From Mogibacterium neglectum (lineage in GTDB: Bacteria > Bacillota > Clostridia > Peptostreptococcales > Anaerovoracaceae): 64,000 nt of DNA. The notes beneath the pieces were generated by a model. That model ran no database searches. It was given only the letters and a program-made list of their open reading frames with translations, and was not told where the DNA came from. Below are positions 16,852 to 25,267 of this stretch, in pieces (position 1 is the first letter of the stretch; each line of letters opens with the position of its first letter). A program made the position numbers and the translations under genes. The stretch spans positions 1,054,001-1,118,000 of the forward strand of contig NZ_CP128647.1 in assembly GCF_030644205.1 (NCBI RefSeq). The letters run 5' to 3'.

Positions 16852-17617
16852 ATCTTACCCTCTTCATAATCGCATTGAGAATCGTGATAATAGTGCCCAT
16901 TACTCCGATTGTTACGCCTATCTCAACAAGCAGAATCCCAATCGCATGTCGTTCTGCAGCATGTACTGGAATTGGTAGATATGTGTAATCCATGAATGAG
17001 CCTCCGTTGAACATCGGAACAACTCCTGTCATCACATATATCAAAACACCAATGCCAGCAATACTAGCCGAATTTTTACCTGTCATCATGAATAAATTCT
17101 TCTTATCGGGAATTACTAGAATATCAATGATATACGTCAATGCAATGAGCGCCCCAGATTGGAATCCTCCACCGAGGCTGATTTCTCCATGAAATAGCAC
17201 ATAAAATGCATATATCAATATGAGTGGTTCAATGAGTGTAATCATGACATCCTTATTGATAGTCTTATATGCGGGAGCTCCGAGCTTGTAACGGTGGCCA
17301 AAATATCTCTTCGGTTCTACAATCCTATTCTTTGCCTTTGGTCTACTCGCCAGAATCATAATTACCCCGATTCCGGCTAAAAACATAACCGTCGTCTCGA
17401 ACATAGTATCAAAGGCACGGTAGTCCACAATCATAGCAGTAACCATGTTGGGAGAGTTTGTGTCCTGTACTGAATGCTCTATGTAGTATTTTGAAACGTG
17501 GAGCGCAGGCGCAGAATCTATATCCCCAATATCTGGTAACACATCAATCTTAGAAACGAGCACAAAGAGTAGCAGTATCGATGCAATCAAAAAAGTCACA
17601 TTAATATATTTGCGCAT
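16814..17617 (-). CDS. mnhB: MbhE-MnhB fusion subunit
   Basis: A 267-residue protein with two parts. Residues about 1-95 resemble the MbhE/MrpA C-terminal segment (NMVTAMIVDYRAFDTMFETT), and residues 120-260 are MnhB/MbhF (FHGEISLGGGFQSGALIAL). In Mrp antiporters the first part belongs to MrpA; in membrane-bound hydrogenases it is a separate gene. Here it is joined to MnhB. The gene begins directly at the end of the 80-residue DUF4040 subunit. Confidence 0.88.
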   Translation of the reverse strand: MRKYINVTFLIASILLLFVLVSKIDVLPDIGDIDSAPALHVSKYYIEHSVQDTNSPNMVTAMIVDYRAFDTMFETTVMFLAGIGVIMILASRPKAKNRIVEPKRYFGHRYKLGAPAYKTINKDVMITLIEPLILIYAFYVLFHGEISLGGGFQSGALIALTYIIDILVIPDKKNLFMMTGKNSASIAGIGVLIYVMTGVVPMFNGGSFMDYTYLPIPVHAAERHAIGILLVEIGVTIGVMGTIITILNAIMKRVRFDDDTDKWTSGK

Positions 17618-17859
17618 TACTTACACCGCCTATCTATGCTCTTCAGTGTCATTATAAAGTAAATAGTTGATATGACACCGATTACAGCCTCTGTAAATGC
17701 TACATCAGGTGCACCCATTATAATGTATAGGAACATCGTTACAAAGCTGAATGCGCAGTACACTACAACCACTGACACTAGATCTTTATCAAATATAATC
17801 ACTAGAGTAATAGATATTAAAGTCAGTAGTAGAAGTGCCTCTACAAGAAATGAACTCAT
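17617..17859 (-). CDS. MbhD-like subunit (DUF4040, MrpA C-terminal domain)
   Basis: An 80-residue, three-helix protein. VYCAFSFVTMFLYIIMGAPDVAFTEAVIG matches the conserved MrpA/MbhD piece (APDVAxTEA). It occupies the position that MbhD holds in Mbh operons, between MnhG and MbhE/MnhB. It shows that the MrpA C-terminal half is encoded separately here. Confidence 0.9.
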   Translation of the reverse strand: MSSFLVEALLLLTLISITLVIIFDKDLVSVVVVYCAFSFVTMFLYIIMGAPDVAFTEAVIGVISTIYFIMTLKSIDRRCK

Positions 17860-18216
17860 CTATCTACCCTCCTTTTCCGCTATGTTATTGTCGTCATTCA
17901 CTCCAATATGTCTCTTATGGTTGTAATCATGATAATTCTTGGCATGAATCGATGTAAGCATAATCAAATTTGTTCCGAGAGGATTCGTAAGAAGTAATAA
18001 AAAGAATATGATAAATACCTTTAATGACAGCAATGTCCATCCGGTATACACCATTATTCCGATTGTCATCATCAACGCTCCGAAGGTCTCTCCTACGCCA
18101 GAAGCATGAAGCCTAGTAAAAAAGTCTGGAAACCTTATTACACCAACTGCAGCTGTAGCCATAAGCACAAAGCCGAAGGAGATAATGGCAATTGCCATGA
18201 TATTTTGTATACTCAT
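17860..18216 (-). CDS. mnhG: Na+/H+ antiporter subunit MnhG
   Basis: A 118-residue three-helix subunit. VGVIRFPDFFTRLHASGVGETFGA is the MnhG signature, and LLLLTNPLGTNLI the conserved third helix. The C-terminus is a charged tail (HIGVNDDNNIAEKEGR). It abuts mnhF and the DUF4040 gene with 0-1 bp spacing. Confidence 0.93.
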   Translation of the reverse strand: MSIQNIMAIAIISFGFVLMATAAVGVIRFPDFFTRLHASGVGETFGALMMTIGIMVYTGWTLLSLKVFIIFFLLLLTNPLGTNLIMLTSIHAKNYHDYNHKRHIGVNDDNNIAEKEGR

Positions 18217-18476
18217 TACCTTCTACCTCCTATGAATTTAGCGAGAATTACGGTTGTAACGAACCCTAAAATCGCATAGCTAAGTGCTATATCTATGTGC
18301 ATATCCATTCTGTTGTCAATTAAGCCAACGACTAAAATCAGCATAACGATATTCGTATTTATAACGAATAAAGCATTTAGCTTATCGTATACAGTCTTCC
18401 CTATTAACATCGTTATAACCATCACTATAACGATTGCGAGAAGACCTGCAAGTAGAGCTATAAAAAAGTTATGCAT
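18216..18476 (-). CDS. mnhF: Na+/H+ antiporter subunit MnhF
   Basis: An 86-residue three-helix MnhF. IGKTVYDKLNALFVINTNIV corresponds to the conserved polar linker, and YAILGFVTTVILAKFI is the last helix. It overlaps mnhE by 8 bp. Length is typical. Confidence 0.9.
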   Translation of the reverse strand: MHNFFIALLAGLLAIVIVMVITMLIGKTVYDKLNALFVINTNIVMLILVVGLIDNRMDMHIDIALSYAILGFVTTVILAKFIGGRR

Positions 18477-19116
18477 TATACTTCTTTCTCCTTCTCTTGA
18501 ATCGTTTAGATGTCAGTTCAACGACTTCCTTCTCGGTGAAATCGTAATCAGTAACCACATCGATTGCCTTGTAATCGATAGTCTCTCCATAGAGTTTTGC
18601 AATACGCTTCTGCATAGATCCATCTAGTAACCCATCGGCAAACTCGCGGTTGAGAGCGTGAACAGAAAAAACACCGCTATCATAGATATCGATGGTTACA
18701 GTTCCAGGTGTCAATGTGATTGAATTTGCGAGAATTGCCCTTGCTGCCGGATTGTCGTAATCCGCCTTAAACCAAACCACAAGCGGATCAATTTTCATGT
18801 TAGGAGATAATACGATTTTAGAAACATCTATCGCACTCTTAACCACCTCTTTGATAAGCCATAGGAAATAGATTATCAGTTTTGGATAATTAGCATGCAA
18901 AATAAAATATGTTCGATTAGATTTAAGCCCTCCGATGCGCAGAGAACCTACTACGAAACATGAAATCAAAAACGAGGAAACACATCCATAAATTATAAAT
19001 TTAACTGTAAATATTCCTGACATCACGATCCACAGGAGTAATAACAAGCCATAGACCTCGAAAAAATTGAGGTATGGGTTGCTAGCCAGATGCCGGTCGC
19101 GAAAGAATTCCCTCAT
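18469..19116 (-). CDS. mnhE: Na+/H+ antiporter subunit MnhE
   Basis: First gene of the operon. LANSITLTPGTVTIDIYDSG is the diagnostic MnhE motif, after two or three N-terminal helices. At 215 aa it is longer than the usual 160, with a charged C-terminal extension (TSKRFKRRRKKYN). AAAGG lies about 12 bp before the ATG. A possible promoter (TTTAAA, 17 bp, TATACT) lies about 50 bp upstream. Confidence 0.93.
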   Translation of the reverse strand: MREFFRDRHLASNPYLNFFEVYGLLLLLWIVMSGIFTVKFIIYGCVSSFLISCFVVGSLRIGGLKSNRTYFILHANYPKLIIYFLWLIKEVVKSAIDVSKIVLSPNMKIDPLVVWFKADYDNPAARAILANSITLTPGTVTIDIYDSGVFSVHALNREFADGLLDGSMQKRIAKLYGETIDYKAIDVVTDYDFTEKEVVELTSKRFKRRRKKYNA

Positions 19117-19288
19117 CTTTGCTTTAACCTTTCATTTGTAAAATTGATTGAATTGATAAGACATATTTTAGTATACATGATTATTGATAACCTTTAAAGG
19201 CTTTTGGTCTATTAACCATACATTATTGTATTATTTATCTTTTCGAGCTTAAAAATGTTCATAACCCGGTATTTCATCATCATTTCAA

Positions 19289-19317
19289 TTGCAAACAACT
19301 GTTCGAAATGGTATAAT
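19289..19317 (+). promoter_or_regulatory. Promoter of radical SAM-lexA operon with LexA-box-like site
   Basis: TTGCAA (19289-19294), 17 bp, TATAAT (19312-19317). Within the spacer, CAAACAACTGTTCG (19292-19305) matches the Bacillus SOS box CGAACRNRYGTTYG at 12 of 14 positions. A repressor there would cover the -35 and spacer. This predicts autoregulation by the LexA encoded second in the operon. Confidence 0.7.
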
Positions 19318-19349
19318 GTAATGATTTTAGTATAGGGGGATAAACTAAA

Positions 19350-20165
19350 ATGAAAGATTTTATCAAAGAGGGTCCAACGGTTACTATGTTCGTTCCATAT
19401 GACTGTAACAATTGCTGCCCTTTCTGTGTAAATAAAGATGACTATAGAGACACATCATCGTTCAACCTAGATAGATGTTATAGGTCTCTCGACTTGCTGG
19501 ACAAGATATTGCCACATAACGATATAGTGCTTACCGGAGGTGAACCTCTTGCAGACCTTGATGCGCTTCAGGACATCCTAGACCACATAAAAGATGGTCA
19601 CCATATATATATAAATACAACACTACCAACCAATGAGGATCAGGATATCCATAAAGTCGCAGCTGTGCTTAATAAAAACAAAGATAAGATCAGCTGCATT
19701 AATGTATCTAGACACCTTAAGCATTACGTCAAGGAATGCTCCGATAAGATCTTCAATCTTCTTGAAGTCCCTCATCGCATTAACTGTGTGATCTTCCAGG
19801 ATGCAACTGAAGCAGACACAAAGGAAAAGCTTCTCAAAGTACTGGATAGATTCTCTGGACATGAAATACAGCTACGAGCTAACTACTCCAAGCTGACGCT
19901 TGACAATGTGTTCGACACAGAACATGACGATTTATTCAAGCTAATCGATTCCATCGCTGAATATAAGGGACAACTCGAGAAAGAACTGTTCCGTACTGGC
20001 TTCCTATTTCAGCTTGGAGATAGCAGAATCACTTATCACAAAACACTTCCATACAGCAAAATCAATTGTAAGGTTGGTGATATTATCATCAGACAAACTG
20101 GTGAAATATATGATGATTGGAATAATTACGGCGAAGAGATGACACTTAACTCACTTACTTTATAG
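19350..20165 (+). CDS. Radical SAM protein, function unknown
   Basis: A 271-residue MoaA/NirJ-like radical SAM enzyme with C19-x3-C23-x2-C26 (DCNNCCPFC) and VLTGGEPL as the SAM-binding GGE motif. There is no C-terminal SPASM-like cysteine cluster; isolated cysteines remain (SCINVSRH, KINCKVGD). GGGGG precedes the ATG by about 7 bp. It lies 10 bp before lexA under a shared promoter carrying a candidate LexA box, so its product may be made upon DNA damage. The substrate cannot be inferred. Confidence 0.88.
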   Translation: MKDFIKEGPTVTMFVPYDCNNCCPFCVNKDDYRDTSSFNLDRCYRSLDLLDKILPHNDIVLTGGEPLADLDALQDILDHIKDGHHIYINTTLPTNEDQDIHKVAAVLNKNKDKISCINVSRHLKHYVKECSDKIFNLLEVPHRINCVIFQDATEADTKEKLLKVLDRFSGHEIQLRANYSKLTLDNVFDTEHDDLFKLIDSIAEYKGQLEKELFRTGFLFQLGDSRITYHKTLPYSKINCKVGDIIIRQTGEIYDDWNNYGEEMTLNSLTL

Positions 20166-20175
20166 AGGATTTGAC

Positions 20176-20832
20176 ATGACAAAGGTTAAAAAAAGCGAAA
20201 AACGTCAGCAGCAAGTGCTCGCGTACATGAAGGAAACTATAAAGCTAAAGGGATTTCCCCCAACCGTTAGAGAGATTTGTGACGCTATAGGTATCAAATC
20301 AACTTCAACGGTATATAGCGATATCAAAGCACTAGAGGTCCAAGGGTTCATCAAAAAAGACCCTAGCAAACCTCGTGCACTGGCAATTGTTGATTCAATT
20401 AGCAAAGATACGAAGGAGCCTATGTTTGAGTCAGATGACATCAACATGGTGCAACTTCCTGTAATAGGAAACGTTGCAGCAGGTGTTCCGATTCTCTCCG
20501 AGCAAAATATTGAGGATAACATCCCATTCCCTGCTAGATTTATCGGTAATGGGAATAACTTCTTGCTGGTAGTACATGGTGACAGTATGGTTAATGTCGG
20601 AATAAATGATGGCGATTACTTAATCGTACAAGAAGGTCAGACCGCATCTAACGGCGATATTGTTGTTGCAATGGTAGACGGAGCATTTGAGACTGAGGCG
20701 ACAGTTAAGAGGTTCTATAAAGAAAAGGGACATATAAGGCTGCAGCCTGAAAACGATTTCATGGAGCCTATAATTGTCGATTACTGTAAGATTGTCGGCA
20801 AGGTTAAGGGAGTCTTCAGATATTTTAACTAA
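20176..20832 (+). CDS. lexA: LexA repressor
   Basis: SOS repressor. A winged helix at about residues 1-68 (GFPPTVREICDAIGIKSTSTVYSDI) is followed by the self-cleavage domain. The cleavage site Ala102-Gly103 lies in GNVAAGVP; nucleophile Ser137 (HGDSM) and Lys178 (TVKRF) form the dyad. At 218 aa it is slightly longer than average. It is cotranscribed with the radical SAM gene, and uraA follows after 33 bp. Confidence 0.97.
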   Translation: MTKVKKSEKRQQQVLAYMKETIKLKGFPPTVREICDAIGIKSTSTVYSDIKALEVQGFIKKDPSKPRALAIVDSISKDTKEPMFESDDINMVQLPVIGNVAAGVPILSEQNIEDNIPFPARFIGNGNNFLLVVHGDSMVNVGINDGDYLIVQEGQTASNGDIVVAMVDGAFETEATVKRFYKEKGHIRLQPENDFMEPIIVDYCKIVGKVKGVFRYFN

Positions 20833-20865
20833 TATTTCACTTTATACGTACCCAAGGAGGAAACG

Positions 20866-22182
20866 ATGACACAGAGTAACGAACATCACTACTCTAACGG
20901 CATAACTGATGCAAGAACACTCGGTTGGCCGAAAACTATTCTATTAGGACTTCAGCACACATTTGCCATGTTCGGCGCAACCGTGCTGGTTCCACTTCTC
21001 ACAGGTTTAAGCATATCCACTACCCTTTTAATGGCAGGTCTTGGAACGCTGTTATTTCACCTTTTGACAAAAGGAAAGGTTCCAGCATTTCTCGGTTCTT
21101 CATTCGCATTTCTAGGTGGTTACGCAGCTGTGGCACCGCTTCAGAATGGTCACCCCAATACAGAAATGCTCCCATATGCTTGCGGAGGAGTAATTGTTGC
21201 AGGCTTAGTATATGTAATACTCGCTACACTTATAAAGCTATTTACGATTGAGAGGGTCATGAAATTCTTTCCTCCTGTAGTTACTGGACCAATCATCATC
21301 TCAATCGGTCTAATACTCGCACCATCTGCTATCAAGAATGCACAAACGAACTGGCTTCTAGCCATTGTTGCCCTCGCATCTATCATATTCTTCAATATGT
21401 GGGGACGTGGCATGGCAAAGATTGTACCAATAATCTTGGGTGTAATGATTTCATATTTAGTAGCACTAGCGATGGGACAGATTGATTTCTCGGGTATAAG
21501 CAAAGAGTCAATCGTTGCATTCCCTCCTATCATGATGGCTAAGTTTAATATAAGCGCTATTATCACAATCACTCCAATTGCTCTAGCGACAATGATGGAG
21601 CATATCGGAGATATATCCGCAATCAGTGCAACAACTGGTTATAACTACATTAAAGATCCAGGTCTACACCGCACGCTTCTCGGCGACGGACTTGCTACTA
21701 TGCTCGCCTCTCTATTTGGCGGACCTGCTAATACAACATACGGTGAAAACACCGGTGTGCTTGCACTCACTAAGGTATACGATCCATTAGTAATAAGAAT
21801 CGCCGCTTGTTTCGCGATAATACTCTCGTTCATACCAAAGTTTGCATTCATCATAGAAACCATTCCAGTAGCAATAATCGGCGGTGTTTCACTGATACTA
21901 TATGGTATGATTTCTGCAGTCGGAATCAGAAACCTCGTTGAAAACCATGTTAATTACAAAAACACCAGAAACACAATAATCACTGCTCTCATTCTCGTAT
22001 GCTCTCTAGGCTTCAACCAGATTGGCGGTATAACATTTACAGTTCTCAGTGTGAAAATCAATCTTTCAGGACTTGCTATTGCGGCTATAGTCGGCATTGT
22101 AGCTAATATGTTACTCCCTGGAAAAGATTATGAGTTTGACGAGGATAACGAAGACGATAAATTTCAAACATTTAAAGTTTAG
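20866..22182 (+). CDS. uraA: Uracil:H+ symporter (NCS2 family)
   Basis: A 438-residue nucleobase transporter with 14 expected helices. LGLQHTFAMFGATVLVPLLTG at the start and GGPANTTYGENTGVLALTKV (substrate-site loop) are UraA/PyrP signatures. HIGDISAISATTGYNY carries the conserved Glu/Asp region. AAGGAGG lies 7 bp before the ATG. The C-terminal tail is acidic. Uracil is the most likely substrate; xanthine is less likely given the motif. Confidence 0.93.
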   Translation: MTQSNEHHYSNGITDARTLGWPKTILLGLQHTFAMFGATVLVPLLTGLSISTTLLMAGLGTLLFHLLTKGKVPAFLGSSFAFLGGYAAVAPLQNGHPNTEMLPYACGGVIVAGLVYVILATLIKLFTIERVMKFFPPVVTGPIIISIGLILAPSAIKNAQTNWLLAIVALASIIFFNMWGRGMAKIVPIILGVMISYLVALAMGQIDFSGISKESIVAFPPIMMAKFNISAIITITPIALATMMEHIGDISAISATTGYNYIKDPGLHRTLLGDGLATMLASLFGGPANTTYGENTGVLALTKVYDPLVIRIAACFAIILSFIPKFAFIIETIPVAIIGGVSLILYGMISAVGIRNLVENHVNYKNTRNTIITALILVCSLGFNQIGGITFTVLSVKINLSGLAIAAIVGIVANMLLPGKDYEFDEDNEDDKFQTFKV

Positions 22183-22207
22183 TATTTTACCGACTTAAGA
22201 TTTTTTA

Positions 22208-22240
22208 TTAGCCGTGAGCTTTGTAATAGCCCACGGCTAA
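22208..22240 (+). terminator. Terminator after uraA
   Basis: TTAGCCGTG and CACGGCTAA form a 9-bp stem followed by TTTATAT. The T tract is short, so some readthrough into the next gene is possible; that gene starts 24 bp later. Confidence 0.75.
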
Positions 22241-22263
22241 TTTATATGATATAGGAGGTCATT

Positions 22264-23076
22264 ATGCCTGCACATAACGCACACTATTTATTTGGAAGAA
22301 CTGTTCTAAGCATGCTTCCTTCTGATACACAACGTGTAATCAATACAAACGCTGATTCATATGCGGCATTTATTTTCGGACTTCAAGGACCTGATATCCT
22401 TGCTTTTTATAGGCCGATATTTCCAAGCATTCTCAATAAAGAAGGTTCAACTATTCATCATAGTCCTGGTTCATTCTTTTTCGAGCATGCTATTAATGTT
22501 GTTAAGGATTCTCCTACTCTAGAGAAAACAAGCTACTTGTACGGTGCAATGTGCCACTATATACTCGATTCTCTCTGTCATCCAGTAATTAACAGTTATG
22601 TAAAAACTGCAGGCATGTCACACAGCTTGGTCGAGAGAGAATTTGACCACTATGTACTCGAGCAACACGGCCTCACGCCTTTTATAATTGATTTAAAGCT
22701 CGTTGCTCCAGTGAGGAAAAATCTCGGTGCCATAATGGCACCATTTTACGAAACCCCTACCACTAGCCAGATGCAGCTAGCAACTAGAGATATGAGGCGT
22801 TCAATTCTAATACTTGGTACAAAGAACGACTTCCTTCGCAAAAGACTACTCTCTCTTCTCTCTTCAACGAAGGCAACTAGAAAACAATGCGATATGGTCG
22901 CATCTCACGACTACGATCCTCGTTCGATGGATAGCAATGCGGAAATTTGGAAGAAATATGAAATAGCCATAGACAAGGCTGTTTCTGAAATCGATTACAT
23001 AAGAAAAAGTCTGATTGATAATGATCAACCAGACATTAGTCGCTATGAATTAGATTATCTAGGCAAGAAGCACTAG
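22264..23076 (+). CDS. Zinc-dependent phospholipase C family protein
   Basis: A 270-residue protein of the family annotated as zinc-dependent phospholipase C in Clostridia. Metal-ligand-type motifs: MPAHNAHYLFG at the start, GLQGPDILAF, TIHHSPG, CHYILDSLCHPVI and EREFDHYV. There is no signal peptide, so it probably acts in the cytoplasm on an unidentified substrate. Start supported by AGGAGG. Convergent with the COG2426 gene 5 bp downstream. Confidence 0.8.
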   Translation: MPAHNAHYLFGRTVLSMLPSDTQRVINTNADSYAAFIFGLQGPDILAFYRPIFPSILNKEGSTIHHSPGSFFFEHAINVVKDSPTLEKTSYLYGAMCHYILDSLCHPVINSYVKTAGMSHSLVEREFDHYVLEQHGLTPFIIDLKLVAPVRKNLGAIMAPFYETPTTSQMQLATRDMRRSILILGTKNDFLRKRLLSLLSSTKATRKQCDMVASHDYDPRSMDSNAEIWKKYEIAIDKAVSEIDYIRKSLIDNDQPDISRYELDYLGKKH

Positions 23077-23081
23077 ACTTT

Positions 23082-23528
23082 TTATAAAAACGTAGACGCA
23101 CCGTATGTTACCCATGTAACTATGAATGCGGCAGCAACTACACCGAGGGCAATTGCAGGGAAAGCTCTCTTGAGCTGCATGTCCATCATCGCAGCCACTA
23201 GAGCTCCTGTCCATGCTCCAGTTCCTGGAAGTGGAATTGCTACGAGGATCATAAGCCCCCAGAACTCATACCTTAGGACGACGTCCTTATTTCTATCAGC
23301 TTTTCGTTCCATCATCTGGACGATATTGTTGAGCTTATCAGACTTCTTTCGCATCCAAGAAAATATATCCCTAGTAAAGACAACGAGGAAAGGAACTGGT
23401 AGCAGATTGCCGAGCACCGCAATTAATGTAGCTTGCCAGATTGGTAATCCTGCAATTCCAGCGCCATATGGTATTGCTCCACGCAGCTCTATAATAGGCA
23501 CCATAGCCATCACAAATGTTTTAAGCAT
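23082..23528 (-). CDS. COG2426 small multidrug export-type membrane protein
   Basis: A 148-residue, four-helix protein with the family motif MVPIIELRGAIPYGAG near the N-terminus and AIPLPGTGAWTGALVA in the third helix. Both are Pro/Gly-rich re-entrant-type segments related to the SNARE-associated/DedA group. The 'drug export' name is historical; the real substrate is unknown. AAGGAAGGG precedes the ATG. It ends 5 bp from the convergent upstream gene, with no clear terminator between. Confidence 0.85.
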   Translation of the reverse strand: MLKTFVMAMVPIIELRGAIPYGAGIAGLPIWQATLIAVLGNLLPVPFLVVFTRDIFSWMRKKSDKLNNIVQMMERKADRNKDVVLRYEFWGLMILVAIPLPGTGAWTGALVAAMMDMQLKRAFPAIALGVVAAAFIVTWVTYGASTFL

Positions 23529-23741
23529 CTACCCTTCCTTTCTCACAATTGTAATATATCTAAAAATAGTATCACTTAAATCCATAGACTATTGATTTAA
23601 TCTATAATTATGTTTTTTATCCACTTAACCTATTTATTGTAGCATACGCTTATAACCCTATCAATTCATAATACCTTCACATTGATTGATTGTACTTTAA
23701 TACCTTTTGTGCTACCATTTACATACTATAGGAGGTAAATT

Positions 23742-25121
23742 ATGAAAGATAAAAACGCATGGAATAACTACTCTCCAGAGGAGCTTAAAGCTCTCGAGAA
23801 TTTAAACAAAGGATACATAGATTTTATTTCAGAAGGAAAGACGGAGCGGGAGTGCACAGAGCTCCTCGTCGAAATGGCAGAGTCTCACGGATATCGCGAC
23901 CTAAATGAAGTGATAAAGAATGATGAAATTTTAGGCTTGGGAAGCAAGGTATACGCCGTTAATATGAACAAATGCCTTATTACATTTAATATCGGCGAAG
24001 ATATCGTAAACCGCGGTATGAACATTCTCGGTGCGCACATCGACTCACCTAGAATCGACCTTAAGCAGAACCCACTATATGAGACAGATGAATTCGCTTA
24101 TCTAGATACACAGTACTACGGTGGCATCAAGAAGTACCAATGGGTTACCATGCCTCTAGCACTTCACGGTGTAATAGCTAAGAAAGATGGAACAGTTATT
24201 AAGGTAAATATCGGAGAAGATCCATCTGACCCGGTTTTCTTCATCAGCGATCTGTTAATCCACCTCGCTCAGGATCAGATGCAGCTCACAGCAACTAAGC
24301 TGATTGACGGTGAGAATATGGATATAGTATTCGGCACTCAGCCACTTGATAACGAGAGTGAATCAGCAGTTAAAGCTAATGTGCTTAAGCTACTCAAAGA
24401 TAAGTATGATGTTGAAGAGGACGACTTCTGGTCAGCTGAGATTGAGGCTGTTCCTGCAGGAAGAGCGAGAGAAGCTGGACTTGATAGAAGCCTTATCCTG
24501 GGATATGGACATGACGATAGATCTTGTGCATATGCTTCTGCAATTGCACTCTTTGAAGTTGAAAACCCTAAGACCACTACTTGCGGACTCTTTGTAGACA
24601 AGGAGGAAATCGGAAGCTATGGTGCTACAGGTATGCAATCTCACTTCTTCGAGGATATTGTTAGAGAACTGCTAGATAGATTAGGAATTTACACTGAGCT
24701 AAATGCTGCACGGGCTCTAAGAAACTCTCGCATGCTCTCATCCGACGTAAGTGCTACTTACGATCCTATGTATGCAGACAAGTTCAGCAAAAGAAACGCT
24801 GCCCTCTTCGGCCGAGGAATTGTATTCAACAAGTACACTGGAAGCAGAGGTAAAGGTGGCTCTAATGACGCTAATGCTGAATATCTCGGCAAGCTCAGAG
24901 CAATTATGCATAAGCACGATGTAATGTTCCAGTCGGCCGAACTTGGAAAGGTAGATGTCGGTGGTGGTGGAACTATAGCATACATTTTGGCACTTTACGG
25001 AATGGAGGTTGTAGACAGCGGAATCGCAGTGCTCAACATGCATGCTCCATATGAAGCAGTTAGCAAGTCTGATGTGTACGAAGCATATAAAGGATATAAG
25101 GCGTTTATAATCGAGGCATAG
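23742..25121 (+). CDS. M18 family aminopeptidase
   Basis: A 459-residue dinuclear-zinc aminopeptidase. LGAHIDSPRIDLK holds the first metal His/Asp, FVDKEEIGSYGATGMQS the catalytic Glu pair, and LNMHAPYEAVSKSDVYEAYK the last metal His. Aminopeptidases of this type release N-terminal residues from cytoplasmic peptides, consistent with amino-acid fermentation. AGGAGG precedes the ATG; a promoter TTGTAC, 17 bp, TACCAT lies upstream. It appears to be monocistronic, ending at a strong bidirectional hairpin. Confidence 0.93.
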   Translation: MKDKNAWNNYSPEELKALENLNKGYIDFISEGKTERECTELLVEMAESHGYRDLNEVIKNDEILGLGSKVYAVNMNKCLITFNIGEDIVNRGMNILGAHIDSPRIDLKQNPLYETDEFAYLDTQYYGGIKKYQWVTMPLALHGVIAKKDGTVIKVNIGEDPSDPVFFISDLLIHLAQDQMQLTATKLIDGENMDIVFGTQPLDNESESAVKANVLKLLKDKYDVEEDDFWSAEIEAVPAGRAREAGLDRSLILGYGHDDRSCAYASAIALFEVENPKTTTCGLFVDKEEIGSYGATGMQSHFFEDIVRELLDRLGIYTELNAARALRNSRMLSSDVSATYDPMYADKFSKRNAALFGRGIVFNKYTGSRGKGGSNDANAEYLGKLRAIMHKHDVMFQSAELGKVDVGGGGTIAYILALYGMEVVDSGIAVLNMHAPYEAVSKSDVYEAYKGYKAFIIEA

Positions 25122-25220
25122 TCTAATAAATGCTGTGCAATAAAGCAAAGCTGTGTTCTAAAGAGGTACAACATTCAGCCATAGAACGATCAATATATAA
25201 TATATTATAGTAATCACGGA

Positions 25221-25250
25221 AAAGCCACGTCTCAATTGAGACGTGGCTTT
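25221..25250. terminator. Perfect-palindrome bidirectional terminator
   Basis: AAAGCCACGTCTC, loop AATT, GAGACGTGGCTTT: a 30-base perfect palindrome between the convergent aminopeptidase and hydrogenase genes. A and T runs on both sides allow termination in both directions. Confidence 0.88.
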
Positions 25251-25267
25251 CTGATTTAAGTTGACGG

